Source: Streptomyces shenzhenensis (lineage in GTDB: Bacteria > Actinomycetota > Actinomycetes > Streptomycetales > Streptomycetaceae). From it: DNA of 64,000 nt. Both the position numbers and the translations under genes were made by a program. The DNA is taken from the NCBI RefSeq assembly GCF_003688995.1, contig NZ_PENI01000039.1, positions 1 to 64,000 on the forward strand, read 5' to 3'. Shown one piece after another: positions 39,542 to 50,775 of this stretch. The notes beneath the pieces were generated by a model. The model saw nothing but the letters and a program-made list of their open reading frames with translations, had not been told where the DNA came from and made no database searches. Every line of letters begins with the position of its first letter. Position 1 is the first letter of the stretch.

Positions 39542-41341
39542 ATGCGTCGCCCTGTCGCGCGGAAACTGTCGGTCCTTGCGGTCTCGGCCGCCGTGGTGTC
39601 CGTGGGGGCGGCCGCGCCGCCCGGCGCCACGAGCACCACCCCGCGGAAGGTCCCCGTGGCCGTCGGCCACGGCGGCGCGGTCGCCAGCGTCGACGCGGAC
39701 GCCTCGGCCGCCGGCATCGAGGTCCTGAGGAAGGGCGGCAACGCGGTCGACGCCGCCGTCGCCACGGCCGCCGCCCTGGGGGTCACCGAGCCGTACTCCG
39801 CCGGCGTCGGCGGGGGCGGCTACTTCGTCTACTACGACGCCAGGTCCCACGCCGTGCACACCATCGACGGCCGGGAGACCGCGCCGCTCAGCGCCGGCCC
39901 CGACCTGTTCCTGGAGAACGGCAGCCCCCTCGCCTTCGCCGACGCCGTCAGCAGCGGACTGAGCGTCGGCACGCCGGGCACGCCCGCCACCTGGCAGACG
40001 GCCCTGGACACCTGGGGCAGCCAGAAGCTGGGCACGGTGCTCAAGCCCGCCGAGCGGCTCGCCCGCGCCGGCTTCACCGTCGACGACACGTTCCGCTCGC
40101 AGACGGCGGCCAACGAGACCCGGTTCCGTCACTTCCCGGACACCGCCGAGCTGTTCCTGCCGAACGGGCAGCTGCCGGTCGTCGGCTCCACCTTCAAGAA
40201 CCCCGATCTGGCCCGCACCTACCAGGAGCTGGGCCGCAAGGGCGTCGGTGCGCTCTACCGCGGCGACCTCGGCAAGGAGATCGTCTCCACCGTCAACAAC
40301 CCGCCGGTGGACCCCGGTTCGGGCTGGAACGCGCGCCCCGGCAAGCTGTCCGTCAAGGATCTCGCCGGCTACCGCGCCAAGCTCCAGGCGCCCACGAAGA
40401 CGTCGTACCGCGGGCTCGACGTCTACTCGATCGCGCCCTCGTCCTCGGGTGGCACCACGGTCGGCGAGGCCCTCAACATCCTTGAGAAGACCGACCTCTC
40501 GAAGGCGACCGACGCGCAGTATCTGCACCGCTTCATCGAGGCGAGCCGGATCGCGTTCGCGGACCGCGGGCGCTGGGTCGGCGACCCCGCCTTCGAGGAC
40601 GTACCGACGCGGCAGCTGCTGTCGCAGTCGTACGCCGACTCGCGCGCCTGCCTGATCAAGGACGACGCGGTGCTGACCAGCCCGGTCGCGCCCGGCGACC
40701 CGCGCCACCCGGCGGCCTGCTCCACCGGGGGCACGGCGGCCCCGACGACCTACGAGGGCGAGAACACCACCCACCTCACGGTCGCCGACAAGTGGGGCAA
40801 CGTCGTCTCCTACACGCTCACCATCGAGCAGACCGGCGGCAGCGCGATCACCGTGCCCGGCCGGGGATTCATCCTCAACAACGAGCTGACCGACTTCTCC
40901 TTCGCCCCGGCAAACCCGGCCGTGCACGACCCGAATCTGCCCGGTCCCGGCAAGCGCCCGCGGTCGTCGATCTCGCCGACGATCGTGCTCGACCGGCACG
41001 GCAGGCCGGTGGTGGCGCTCGGGTCGCCCGGCGGCGCGACCATCATCACGACCGTGCTGCAGACCCTGACCGGGTTCCTCGACCGGCATCTGCCGCTGGT
41101 CGACGCGATCGCCGCGCCCCGCGCCAGCCAGCGCAACGCGGCCAGGACCGAACTCGAACCCGGCCTGTACGACAGCAACCTGCGGACCAGGCTCGAAGCC
41201 ATCGGGCACGCCTTCTCGCGCAATCCCGAGATCGGCGCGGCAACGGGCGTGCAACGCCTCCCGAACGGCGCGTGGCTGGCCGCGGCGGAGACGGTACGCA
41301 GGGGCGGCGGCTCGGCCATGGTGGTCGACCCGGCCCGGTGA
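39542..41341 (+). CDS. ggt: gamma-glutamyltransferase (secreted)
   Basis: A 599-residue Ntn-hydrolase precursor. The signal peptide is KLSVLAVSAAVVSVGAAAPP. The large-subunit start has ASVDADASAAGIEVLRKGGN and the gamma-glutamyl-binding Arg region IDGRETAPL. Self-cleavage occurs before the catalytic Thr of ENTTHLTVAD (about residue 409), creating the small subunit. Substrate-binding blocks PRSSISPTIV and GSPGGATIITTVLQ follow. It hydrolyses or transfers gamma-glutamyl groups from glutathione-like or polyglutamate compounds outside the cell. ATG 39542 has GGAGG 5 bp before it. A glutamate importer lies 1.2 kb upstream, so released glutamate could be reimported. Confidence 0.94.
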   Translation: MRRPVARKLSVLAVSAAVVSVGAAAPPGATSTTPRKVPVAVGHGGAVASVDADASAAGIEVLRKGGNAVDAAVATAAALGVTEPYSAGVGGGGYFVYYDARSHAVHTIDGRETAPLSAGPDLFLENGSPLAFADAVSSGLSVGTPGTPATWQTALDTWGSQKLGTVLKPAERLARAGFTVDDTFRSQTAANETRFRHFPDTAELFLPNGQLPVVGSTFKNPDLARTYQELGRKGVGALYRGDLGKEIVSTVNNPPVDPGSGWNARPGKLSVKDLAGYRAKLQAPTKTSYRGLDVYSIAPSSSGGTTVGEALNILEKTDLSKATDAQYLHRFIEASRIAFADRGRWVGDPAFEDVPTRQLLSQSYADSRACLIKDDAVLTSPVAPGDPRHPAACSTGGTAAPTTYEGENTTHLTVADKWGNVVSYTLTIEQTGGSAITVPGRGFILNNELTDFSFAPANPAVHDPNLPGPGKRPRSSISPTIVLDRHGRPVVALGSPGGATIITTVLQTLTGFLDRHLPLVDAIAAPRASQRNAARTELEPGLYDSNLRTRLEAIGHAFSRNPEIGAATGVQRLPNGAWLAAAETVRRGGGSAMVVDPAR

Positions 41342-41359
41342 CCGCCGCGGCGGTGCCGG

Positions 41360-43963
<2,604 letters not shown>

Positions 43964-44069
43964 GGCGTTCCGTTCAGCAAAGTGTCGGACATCTGGGCCA
44001 ACACCACGATGGCACGTTCGCCGAGGCGAGGCATGTCCAGCCGTCCGGGTGACGACGGCGAAGGCACCG

Positions 44070-44701
44070 TCAGCGTTCGGTGAGGATGCGGGGCCCCGAT
44101 TCGGTGACGGCCACCGTGTGCTCCGCGTGGGTCGCGCGCGAGCCGTCGTTCGTGCGCAGGGTCCAGCCGTCGGGGGCTGCGTGGTAGCCGTCGCCGCCCC
44201 CCCGCCGATCAGCATGGGCTCGATCGCCAGGACCACGCCGTGCCGCAGGGGGAGCCCCCGGCCCGATGGCGCCGATGCGGTTGCCGACGGCGGCCGCCGT
44301 GATGCCCGCCGCCAGTGCGCGCTCGGCGGTCTCGATCAGCCGGACGTCCGTGGGCCGGGGCCGGCCCACGGTGCAACTGATCGCGGAGTCGCCGGCCCAG
44401 CCCGCCGGTTCGGCGCCGCAGCCGATGGAGACCAGATCGCCGTCGCGCAGCCGGTAGCGGCCGGGGATGCCGTGCACGATCGCATCGTCGACGGAGGCGT
44501 GGATCACCGCGGGGAAGGGGGCGCCACCTCGTCCAGCTCCAGCAGGCTGACGCCGGCGCGGGCCTCCTCCCGTACGGCCGTCAGCGCCTGCCCGACGATC
44601 GGGCCCGCCGCGTGCATCGCGTCGATCGACGTGCCGGGACCGGGCGGGCGCCGCCCCTCGCCTTCTTCACCGTCGCCGCGCTCGCCCTGAGGCGCAGGCA
44701 A
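44070..44701 (-). pseudogene. decayed type I methionine aminopeptidase
   Basis: The first minus frame gives IDAMHAAGPIVGQALTAVRE and GVSLLELDEVA. After a deletion and frameshift near 44520 another frame continues IHASVDDAIVHGIPGRYRLR, DGDLVSIGCGAEPAGWAGDS. A second deletion near 44265 removes the GHGIG region with its metal-ligand His. RHGVVLAIEPMLIGG is present but in a different frame, and a seven-C run at 44197-44203 shifts back to DGYHAAPDGWTLRT and HAEHTVAV. The first metal-ligand Asp of SIDCGAE is Gly. The gene cannot yield an active enzyme; an intact copy presumably exists elsewhere. Confidence 0.85.
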
Positions 44702-44916
44702 TCAACGGGTCAAGGGATTGCCTGATCGCGGTCAAGGGCCGGAAAAGATGCCTGGTCGTCGGTTTGGGTGGGTCGACCGGGTGTCTTTTCCGGGCGCGGT
44801 GGGCGGCCCGTGGCCGCGGGCGGTCGCACGCGCACGGAAAACTCCCTGTAGCGGTGGCGTAACACGGCTGGTGTTTTCTACGGACCGGAGTGTTCCGGTC
44901 TGGCGGGAGTTGGGCG

Positions 44917-46692
44917 ATGGCAGTGGATCAGCTCCCAGGCACGGTGCGGGAGTTCGCGAGCTACCTGGATGGTCTTCTGGCGCGCCTCGATCGGCGCGGC
45001 GGCTGGTGCGCGGTCTTCTGGCAACGGGACCCGGACGGTATGCGGGCCTGTCTCGACGGGCGCGAGATCCCGCCGTGGGACGTGGTGGAGGCGCTGCTGC
45101 AGGACCTGGCGGCGGGCTACGGCCCGGACACCGCCGGTGCGGAACGGGAACGCGCCCGGCATCTGTACTCGGCCGCGCTCACCGCGTACGACGCCCGGCC
45201 GGGCGCCCGGGACCTGCTCGGCGACCGCCTCGACGTGATGCTCCGCGAGCAGCGGTACGCCGCCGAACGGCAGGGCGAGCTGGGCCGGTTGCTCGCCGCC
45301 GCCACCACCGCCGAAGCCGCGCACGCCCTCCGTCACGACCTCGCCTGGGCCCGCGACGACCACGAGCGGGCGACCGCACGGTGCGCCGAACTGCGCCAGC
45401 GCATGGCCGAGTTGGACCGACTCGACGCCGCCGGCCGGGGCCGGGACACCCACCCGCCCCGGCGCGACGCCGACGGCGGTGTGCTCCGGATCGGCGACGA
45501 CTTCCCTCCGGGGGCGCGGGGTGATGGCGCGGCGCCGGGACACTCGGCGAGCGGCCCGGCAGTGGCGGGTTTCCCGGGGGCGGACCCCGACCGGGCCCGG
45601 CGCCCGGGTGGCGCACCGGCGGGCGGGCGGCCCCCTGGGGGCTCTGGTGCTGTGGGTGGCGGTGGTGGCGCGGGGTCATGGGGTGACGGCGTGGCACCGG
45701 GACACCTGGTGGGTGGCCCGGCAGCGGCGGGTTTCCCGGGGGCGGACGCTGACCGGGCCCGGCGTCCGGGTGGCGCACCGGCGGATGGGCGGCGCCCTGG
45801 GGGCGCTGGTGCTGTGGGGTCGGGTGGAGCCGTAGGTTCCCATGGGGTCGTTGGGAGCGGTGGTGCCTCGGGCTCCGTCGTCCCGGATGCCTCGGAGGGG
45901 CGTGATGCCACCGCGGTCGGTGGGCAGGGCGATCCCGGGGTGCCCTCCGCCGCGTCCTCCGGCAAACAGCGCAAGCGACGGCGCGGCAGTGCCCGGTTCG
46001 CCGGGATGGCCGAGGACGACGCCGGGCCCGCCCCCGTACCCCCCGCCGGGCCGGCCCTGCCCGCGACGGCCCCCGCCGGGCGCCGCACCCTGCGCGGGGC
46101 CCGGTTCGCCGGAGCCGCCGGGGCGCCCGAACCGCCGGAACCGCGGGGGGAGCCCACGGACACCCAGGCGGCACCGGCCGTCGCCGGCGCCGTACGGACG
46201 CTGGAGCGGCTGCGCCGCGAGGGCCGCACCGGCGAGGCGCACGCCCTGCTGGTCGAGGCCGCGCAGTGGCCCCCCGCCCGGCTCCCGCTGCTCGCCGCCG
46301 AACTGCAGCGCGGCGGGCTCGGCGCCGACTGGGCCACCCTGCTGTGGGAGGCCGCCTCGCTGCCCGCCGACCGCCTGGTCGCCGCGGCCGACGCGCTCGT
46401 CGCGGCGGGACGGACCGGCGACGGGCGGCAGATCCTGCGCCAGGGCGTCGTACGGCCCGCCGAGGAGATCGGCACGGCGGTGCTCGGGCTGACGGCCGAG
46501 GGGCGCGCCCGCGAGGTGCGGGCCCTGCTCGACGCGTACGTCCGGGTCCGCACCCCCGAGGAGGCGGCCCGCAGCGCCGCCGCCGACCCGCAACGCCTCG
46601 TGCCGCTCCTGCTGGAGGCCGCGCGGGGCGTCTCGGAGGAGCGACACTGGGACCTGGTGCACGCCCTGCGCGTGGCCGGATTCGCCGCCTGA
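44917..46692 (+). CDS. repeat-containing protein of unknown function
   Basis: A 591-residue protein. The N-terminal 190 residues are helical with a likely coiled coil (RERARHLYSAALTAYDARPG, LRHDLAWARDDHERATARCA, LRQRMAELDRLD). A disordered Gly/Ala/Pro region of about 200 residues contains two 54-residue tandem repeats (about 202-309). A basic patch KQRKRRRGSARF follows, then a helical C-terminal domain (VRTLERLRREGRTGEAHALL, LAAELQRGGLGADWATLLWE, LVAAADALVAAGRTGDGRQI) resembling alpha-solenoid or pentatricopeptide-type repeats. ATG 44917 follows GGGAG. No enzymatic motif is seen; a scaffold or regulatory role is possible. Confidence 0.78.
   Translation: MAVDQLPGTVREFASYLDGLLARLDRRGGWCAVFWQRDPDGMRACLDGREIPPWDVVEALLQDLAAGYGPDTAGAERERARHLYSAALTAYDARPGARDLLGDRLDVMLREQRYAAERQGELGRLLAAATTAEAAHALRHDLAWARDDHERATARCAELRQRMAELDRLDAAGRGRDTHPPRRDADGGVLRIGDDFPPGARGDGAAPGHSASGPAVAGFPGADPDRARRPGGAPAGGRPPGGSGAVGGGGGAGSWGDGVAPGHLVGGPAAAGFPGADADRARRPGGAPADGRRPGGAGAVGSGGAVGSHGVVGSGGASGSVVPDASEGRDATAVGGQGDPGVPSAASSGKQRKRRRGSARFAGMAEDDAGPAPVPPAGPALPATAPAGRRTLRGARFAGAAGAPEPPEPRGEPTDTQAAPAVAGAVRTLERLRREGRTGEAHALLVEAAQWPPARLPLLAAELQRGGLGADWATLLWEAASLPADRLVAAADALVAAGRTGDGRQILRQGVVRPAEEIGTAVLGLTAEGRAREVRALLDAYVRVRTPEEAARSAAADPQRLVPLLLEAARGVSEERHWDLVHALRVAGFAA
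45520..45843 (+). repeat. two 162-bp tandem coding repeats
   Basis: Units 45520-45681 and 45682-45843 lie in frame inside the unknown-function gene. Each encodes about GDGxAPGHxxxGPAxAGFPG followed by ADxDRARRPGGAPAxGRxPG and a GAV-G-rich tail. Nucleotide identity between the units is high over the first 120 bp and lower in the tail. The unit length is a multiple of three, so copy-number change would keep the frame. Confidence 0.8.
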
Positions 46693-46720
46693 CCGGCCCG
46701 GCCGCTCACCCACTGGAGTG

Positions 46721-46729
46721 TGAAACATG
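46721..46729 (+). promoter_or_regulatory. TGAAACATG motif, candidate catabolic operator (copy 1)
   Basis: This 9-mer lies 130 bp before the first nitrilase-superfamily gene. Exact copies occur at 50618 and 50649 before the second one. It resembles one half of TGAAAC-AT-GTTTCA and is followed in each case by CGA within three to four bases. The PucR regulator encoded in the cluster is one candidate to bind it. Confidence 0.5.
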
Positions 46730-46791
46730 ATCGACTCCGCGGGTTCACGACGATGGTCTTGGCAAGCCCGTCCCGGAGGCTTACGTTCGTC

Positions 46792-46822
46792 CCTCTACCG
46801 CCTGGTTCTACGGGCGTAGAGG
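46792..46822. promoter_or_regulatory. CCTCTAC-n17-GTAGAGG inverted repeat
   Basis: Perfect 7-bp arms flank CGCCTGGTTCTACGGGC, which itself contains another CTAC. The repeat ends 28 bp before the first nitrilase-family start codon, in a position suited to an operator or a 5'-UTR hairpin. Confidence 0.4.
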
Positions 46823-46850
46823 CTCTGACGTCCCGTCGAAGGAGCAGCTC

Positions 46851-47693
46851 ATGGCCGACGTCGTACGCGCCGCTCTGGTCCAGGCCACCTGGACCGGCGA
46901 CACCGAGTCCATGGTGGCGAAACACGAGGAGCACGCCCGTGAGGCGGCCCGCCGGGGAGCCCGGATCATCGGCTTCCAGGAGGTCTTCAACGCCCCCTAC
47001 TTCTGCCAGGTCCAGGAGCCCGAGCACTACCGCTGGGCCGAGCCGGTGCCGGACGGGCCGACCGTGCGTCGCATGCAGGAGCTGGCCAGGGAGACCGGCA
47101 TGGTGATCGTCGTGCCCGTCTTCGAGGTCGAGCGGTCCGGCTTCTACTACAACACCGCGGCCGTGATCGACGCGGACGGCTCGTACCTCGGCAAGTACCG
47201 CAAGCACCACATCCCGCAGCTCAAGGGCTTCTGGGAGAAGTACTACTTCAAGCCGGGCAACGCCGGCTGGCCCGTCTTCGACACCGCCGTCGGCAAGGTC
47301 GGCGTCTATATCTGCTACGACCGGCACTTCCCCGAGGGCTGGCGCCAACTGGGTCTCAACGGAGCCCAGTTGGTGTACAACCCGTCGGCCACCTCGCGCG
47401 GTCTCTCGGCCCATCTGTGGCAGCTGGAGCAGCCCGCGGCGGCGGTCGCCAACGAGTACTTCATCGCCGCCATCAACCGGGTCGGGCAGGAGGAGTACGG
47501 GGACAACGACTTCTACGGGACGAGCTACTTCGTCGACCCGCGCGGCCAGTTCGTCGGCGACGTCGCCGGCGACAAGGACGAGGAACTCCTCGTCCGCGAT
47601 CTCGATCTCGACCTCATCGAAGAAGTGCGGCAGCAGTGGGCGTTCTACCGCGACCGCCGCCCCGACGCCTACGAAGGGCTGGTGCAGCCGTGA
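46851..47693 (+). CDS. nitrilase-superfamily amidohydrolase, beta-ureidopropionase-like (copy 1)
   Basis: A 280-residue carbon-nitrogen hydrolase. The Glu-Lys-Cys triad is E44 (GFQEVFNAPYFC), K118 (YRKHHIPQLKGF) and C155 (YICYDRHFPEGW). The blocks GFWEKYYFKPGN and NPSATSRGLSAHLWQLEQPA resemble N-carbamoyl-beta-alanine amidohydrolases. The expected reaction is hydrolysis of N-carbamoyl-beta-alanine to beta-alanine, CO2 and ammonia, the third step of reductive pyrimidine breakdown. AAGGAGCAGC precedes the ATG. It overlaps the aminotransferase gene by 4 bp, consistent with that enzyme using the product. A close paralogue lies at 50776. Confidence 0.9.
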   Translation: MADVVRAALVQATWTGDTESMVAKHEEHAREAARRGARIIGFQEVFNAPYFCQVQEPEHYRWAEPVPDGPTVRRMQELARETGMVIVVPVFEVERSGFYYNTAAVIDADGSYLGKYRKHHIPQLKGFWEKYYFKPGNAGWPVFDTAVGKVGVYICYDRHFPEGWRQLGLNGAQLVYNPSATSRGLSAHLWQLEQPAAAVANEYFIAAINRVGQEEYGDNDFYGTSYFVDPRGQFVGDVAGDKDEELLVRDLDLDLIEEVRQQWAFYRDRRPDAYEGLVQP

Positions 47694-48973
47694 ACGACCT
47701 CTACGCCCGCCACCGCAACGTCCTGCCCGACTGGCTCGCCCTCTACTACGAGGACCCGCTGGAGATCACCCACGGCGAGGGACGCCACGTCTGGGACGCG
47801 AACGGCAACCGGTACCTCGACTTCTTCGGCGGCATCCTCACCACGATGACCGCCCACGCACTGCCCGAGGTGACCAAGGCGGTCAGCGAGCAGGCCGGGC
47901 GGATCATCCACTCCTCGACCCTCTACCTCAACCGGCCGATGGTCGAACTCGCCGAGCGGATCGCCCAGTTGTCGCGGATCCCGGACGCCAGGGTGTTCTT
48001 CACCACGTCCGGCACCGAGGCCAACGACACCGCTCTGCTGCTCGCGACCGCCCACCGGCGCAGCAACACGGTCCTGGCGATGCGCAACAGCTACCACGGC
48101 CGCTCGTTCAGCGCGGTCGGCATCACCGGCAACCGCGGCTGGTCCCCGACCTCGCTGTCCCCGCTGCAGACCCTGTACGTGCACGGCGGCGTCCGCACCC
48201 GCGGCCCCTACGCCCACCTGAACGACGCCGAGTTCATCGCCGCCTGCGTCGATGACCTGACGGACCTCCTCGGCCACACCCGTCCGCCCGCCGCCCTGAT
48301 TGCCGAGCCCATCCAGGGCGTCGGCGGCTTCACCTCGCCGCCCGACGGCCTGTACGCGGCCTTCCGCGACGTCCTCCAGGAGCACGGCATCCTGTGGATC
48401 GCCGACGAGGTGCAGACCGGCTGGGGCCGCACCGGTGAACACTTCTGGGGGTGGCAGGCGCACGCCCGCAGCGGCCCGCCCGACATCGTCACCTTCGCCA
48501 AGGGCATCGGCAACGGCATGTCGATCGGCGGGGTCGTGGCCCGCGCCGAGATCATGAACTGCCTTGACGCCAACAGTATTTCGACGTTCGGCGGCACCCA
48601 GGTCACCATGGCGGCCGGCCTGGCCAACCTCACCTATCTGCTGGAGCACGATCTGCAGGGCAACGCCCGGCGCGTCGGCGGGCTGCTCATCGAACGGCTG
48701 CGGGCCGTCACCGCACAGCTGCCCGGCGTGCGCGAGGTGCGCGGACGCGGGCTGATGATCGGCGTCGAGCTGGTGCGGCCGGGCACCGACGAGGCCGACC
48801 CCAAGGCGGCCTCCGCGGTCCTGGAGGCGGCCCGCGAGGGCGGGCTGCTGATCGGCAAGGGCGGCGGCCACAACACCAGCGCGCTGCGCATCGCGCCACC
48901 GCTGTCGCTGACCGTCCCGGAGGCCGAGGAGGGCGCCGCCATCCTCGAACGGGCCCTCGGGAGCGTCCAGTAG
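47690..48973 (+). CDS. class III aminotransferase (beta-alanine/omega-amino acid:pyruvate type)
   Basis: A 427-residue PLP enzyme. Key blocks: GNRYLDFFGGILTTMTAHAL, the PLP phosphate site TTSGTEANDTALLLAT, SYHGRSFSAVGITG, cofactor Asp in ILWIADEVQTGWGRTGEHFW, and Schiff-base K271 in VTFAKGIGNGMSIGG. It resembles alanine-glyoxylate aminotransferase 2 and beta-alanine aminotransferases. In this cluster it likely converts beta-alanine to malonate semialdehyde. GTG start overlaps the nitrilase stop (GTGA), indicating translational coupling. Confidence 0.9.
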   Translation: MNDLYARHRNVLPDWLALYYEDPLEITHGEGRHVWDANGNRYLDFFGGILTTMTAHALPEVTKAVSEQAGRIIHSSTLYLNRPMVELAERIAQLSRIPDARVFFTTSGTEANDTALLLATAHRRSNTVLAMRNSYHGRSFSAVGITGNRGWSPTSLSPLQTLYVHGGVRTRGPYAHLNDAEFIAACVDDLTDLLGHTRPPAALIAEPIQGVGGFTSPPDGLYAAFRDVLQEHGILWIADEVQTGWGRTGEHFWGWQAHARSGPPDIVTFAKGIGNGMSIGGVVARAEIMNCLDANSISTFGGTQVTMAAGLANLTYLLEHDLQGNARRVGGLLIERLRAVTAQLPGVREVRGRGLMIGVELVRPGTDEADPKAASAVLEAAREGGLLIGKGGGHNTSALRIAPPLSLTVPEAEEGAAILERALGSVQ

Positions 48974-49054
48974 CACCGCGCCCGGCAGCATGCGGCCGGG
49001 CGCGGGAGAACCGGGCACAAGGGAAGGAAAAAGGGAAGGAAAGGGGAGCACGCC

Positions 49055-50620
49055 ATGACCACCGCCTCGGAACCCCTGGAACCTGTGCTGTCGGTCCGTC
49101 AGGTCCTCGCCCTGGAACGGGTCCTGGCCGGGGAGCCCGAGGTGGTGGCCGGCGCCGCCCAGCTCGACCGGCCGGTGCGCTGGGTGCACGTGGCCGAGGC
49201 CGCCGACGTCGGTGTGATGCTCACCGGCGGGGAGATGGTGCTCACCACCGGGGTGCTGCTCGCGGGCGACGAGGACAAGCAGGCCGAGTACATCCGGTCC
49301 CTGTACCGCGCGGAGGCCGCGGCCGTAGTGCTCGGCCTCGGCCGGGCGTTCCCGGCGCCGCCGGACGTGATGCGCCGGGCCGCCGAGCGGTGCGGGCTGC
49401 CCCTGGTCGTGCTGCACCGGCCGTTCCCCTTCGCCGAACTCACCGAGGAGGTGCAGTCCCGGCTGGTGCGGCGCAAGTTCGCCGCCGTCAGCCTCTCGGA
49501 GGCGGTACGGACCGCGCTGACCGCCCTGATCACCGCGGGCGCGCCGGTGCAGAGCCTGCTCGACGAGATCGCCGCGCACAGCGCCTGCCCCGTCGTCGTC
49601 ACCAACCTCGCCCACCGGGTGCTGGCCACGGCGGGGGAGCGGCCGGCCGTGGACGACGTGCTGCGCGACTGGGAGCGCATCGCCCGGCAGGCGGGCGGCA
49701 CCGAGGGCGACGGCTGGATCCGGGCCGAGCTGGGCGGGCGCGGACAGCGCTGGGGGCAGATCGTGCTGTGCGGGTACCGCGGCGGCACGGCCGCGGGCCG
49801 GCTGCTCGCCGACCGCGCCGCCGAGGCCCTGGTGCTGCACCGCATGCTCGGCGGCGGTTCCGCGCGCTCCTGGGAGGAGCAGTCCGCGCAGCGCCTGCTG
49901 ACCGACCTGGTCTCCGGGGTCGTACCGGCCAGACAGCTGCTGCCGCGGGCGAGGGCGGCCGGGCTGCCGGTCAACCGGCGGACCTTCGTCCCGCTGGTGG
50001 TGCGGGACGTCACGCCCGCCGGACTCGACCGGGTGCTGCGGATGCTGGGGCTCGCCGGGCTCGTCGCCGAACTCGCCGGCGGGGCCACCGCGGTGCTGCT
50101 GAGCCTCGCCCGGGACCAGGACGCGGACGCGCTCACCGCGCACTTCGCGGCCCGGCTGCGGTCCGAGTCCGGCCGCACCCGGACCGTGGTCGCCGCGGCC
50201 GGGCCGCGGACCGGCTGGGACGAGGTGCCCGCCGGGCTGCACGAGGCCCAGCACGTCGCCGACGCCGTCGCCGACTCCTCCGCCGCGCTCGACCTCCCCG
50301 ACGTCGTCCGGCTCAGGGACGTCCATCTGCGCGGCCTGATCCGGCTCCTGCGGGACGACCCGCAGGTGCAGTCCTTCGCGGAGCGCGAGCTGGACGGGCT
50401 GCTGTGCGGCACCGACCGGGACCTGCTGAACGTGCTGCGGACCTATCTCGCCACCGGCCGCAACAAGTCCCGCACCGCCCAGCTGCACCATGTCTCCCGG
50501 CCCGCGCTCTACCGCCGGCTGGAGGCGATACAGGCCCGGCTGGGCCTCGACCTCGACGACTTCGAACAGGCGGCCTCGGTGCATATCGCGCTCCTCGCGC
50601 ACGACGCGCAACAGGGCTGA
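49055..50620 (+). CDS. PucR-family transcriptional regulator
   Basis: A 521-residue regulator. The N-terminal PucR domain (SVRQVLALERVLAGEPEVVA, VRWVHVAEAADVGVMLTGGE, ATGVLL-like TTGVLLAGDEDKQAEYIRSL) covers about 1-135. A central region follows, and the C-terminal PucR-type HTH is LLNVLRTYLATGRNKSRTAQ then LHHVSRPALYRRLEAIQARL. GGGGAG precedes the ATG. The family activates purine, pyrimidine or allantoin catabolism in response to intermediates. It sits between two catabolic transcription units whose promoters share TGAAACATG, its probable but unproven target. Confidence 0.92.
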   Translation: MTTASEPLEPVLSVRQVLALERVLAGEPEVVAGAAQLDRPVRWVHVAEAADVGVMLTGGEMVLTTGVLLAGDEDKQAEYIRSLYRAEAAAVVLGLGRAFPAPPDVMRRAAERCGLPLVVLHRPFPFAELTEEVQSRLVRRKFAAVSLSEAVRTALTALITAGAPVQSLLDEIAAHSACPVVVTNLAHRVLATAGERPAVDDVLRDWERIARQAGGTEGDGWIRAELGGRGQRWGQIVLCGYRGGTAAGRLLADRAAEALVLHRMLGGGSARSWEEQSAQRLLTDLVSGVVPARQLLPRARAAGLPVNRRTFVPLVVRDVTPAGLDRVLRMLGLAGLVAELAGGATAVLLSLARDQDADALTAHFAARLRSESGRTRTVVAAAGPRTGWDEVPAGLHEAQHVADAVADSSAALDLPDVVRLRDVHLRGLIRLLRDDPQVQSFAERELDGLLCGTDRDLLNVLRTYLATGRNKSRTAQLHHVSRPALYRRLEAIQARLGLDLDDFEQAASVHIALLAHDAQQG

Positions 50621-50626
50621 AACATG
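50618..50626 (+). promoter_or_regulatory. TGAAACATG motif, candidate catabolic operator (copy 2)
   Basis: This copy starts on the PucR gene stop codon and lies exactly 31 bp (about three helical turns) before copy 3, placing both on one DNA face. It is followed by GAACGACC. Confidence 0.5.
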
Positions 50627-50648
50627 GAACGACCTGCGAAAACGGCGG

Positions 50649-50657
50649 TGAAACATG
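50649..50657 (+). promoter_or_regulatory. TGAAACATG motif, candidate catabolic operator (copy 3)
   Basis: This copy lies 127 bp before the second nitrilase-family start, almost the same distance as copy 1 before the first (130 bp). GTGACAC repeats follow at about 50672-50708, then TAGGCT near 50740, a possible -10. Confidence 0.5.
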
Positions 50658-50775
50658 GCTTCGAGCCGACGTGACACGGTGACACGCCACACCCCCGCAG
50701 ACGTGACACACTGCCACTCAATCCGCATCCCAGGACTTCCTAGGCTCACCGCACACCGAGCGACCGGAGGTCCCG

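Noticed and set aside
44917..46692. CRISPR-like reading of the tandem repeats
   Set aside because: Only two long units exist, they are in frame in a coding sequence, and there are no spacers.
47669..50749. 1026-codon frame antisense to the aminotransferase and PucR genes
   Set aside because: Shadow of two well-supported plus-strand genes; no motif or start site.
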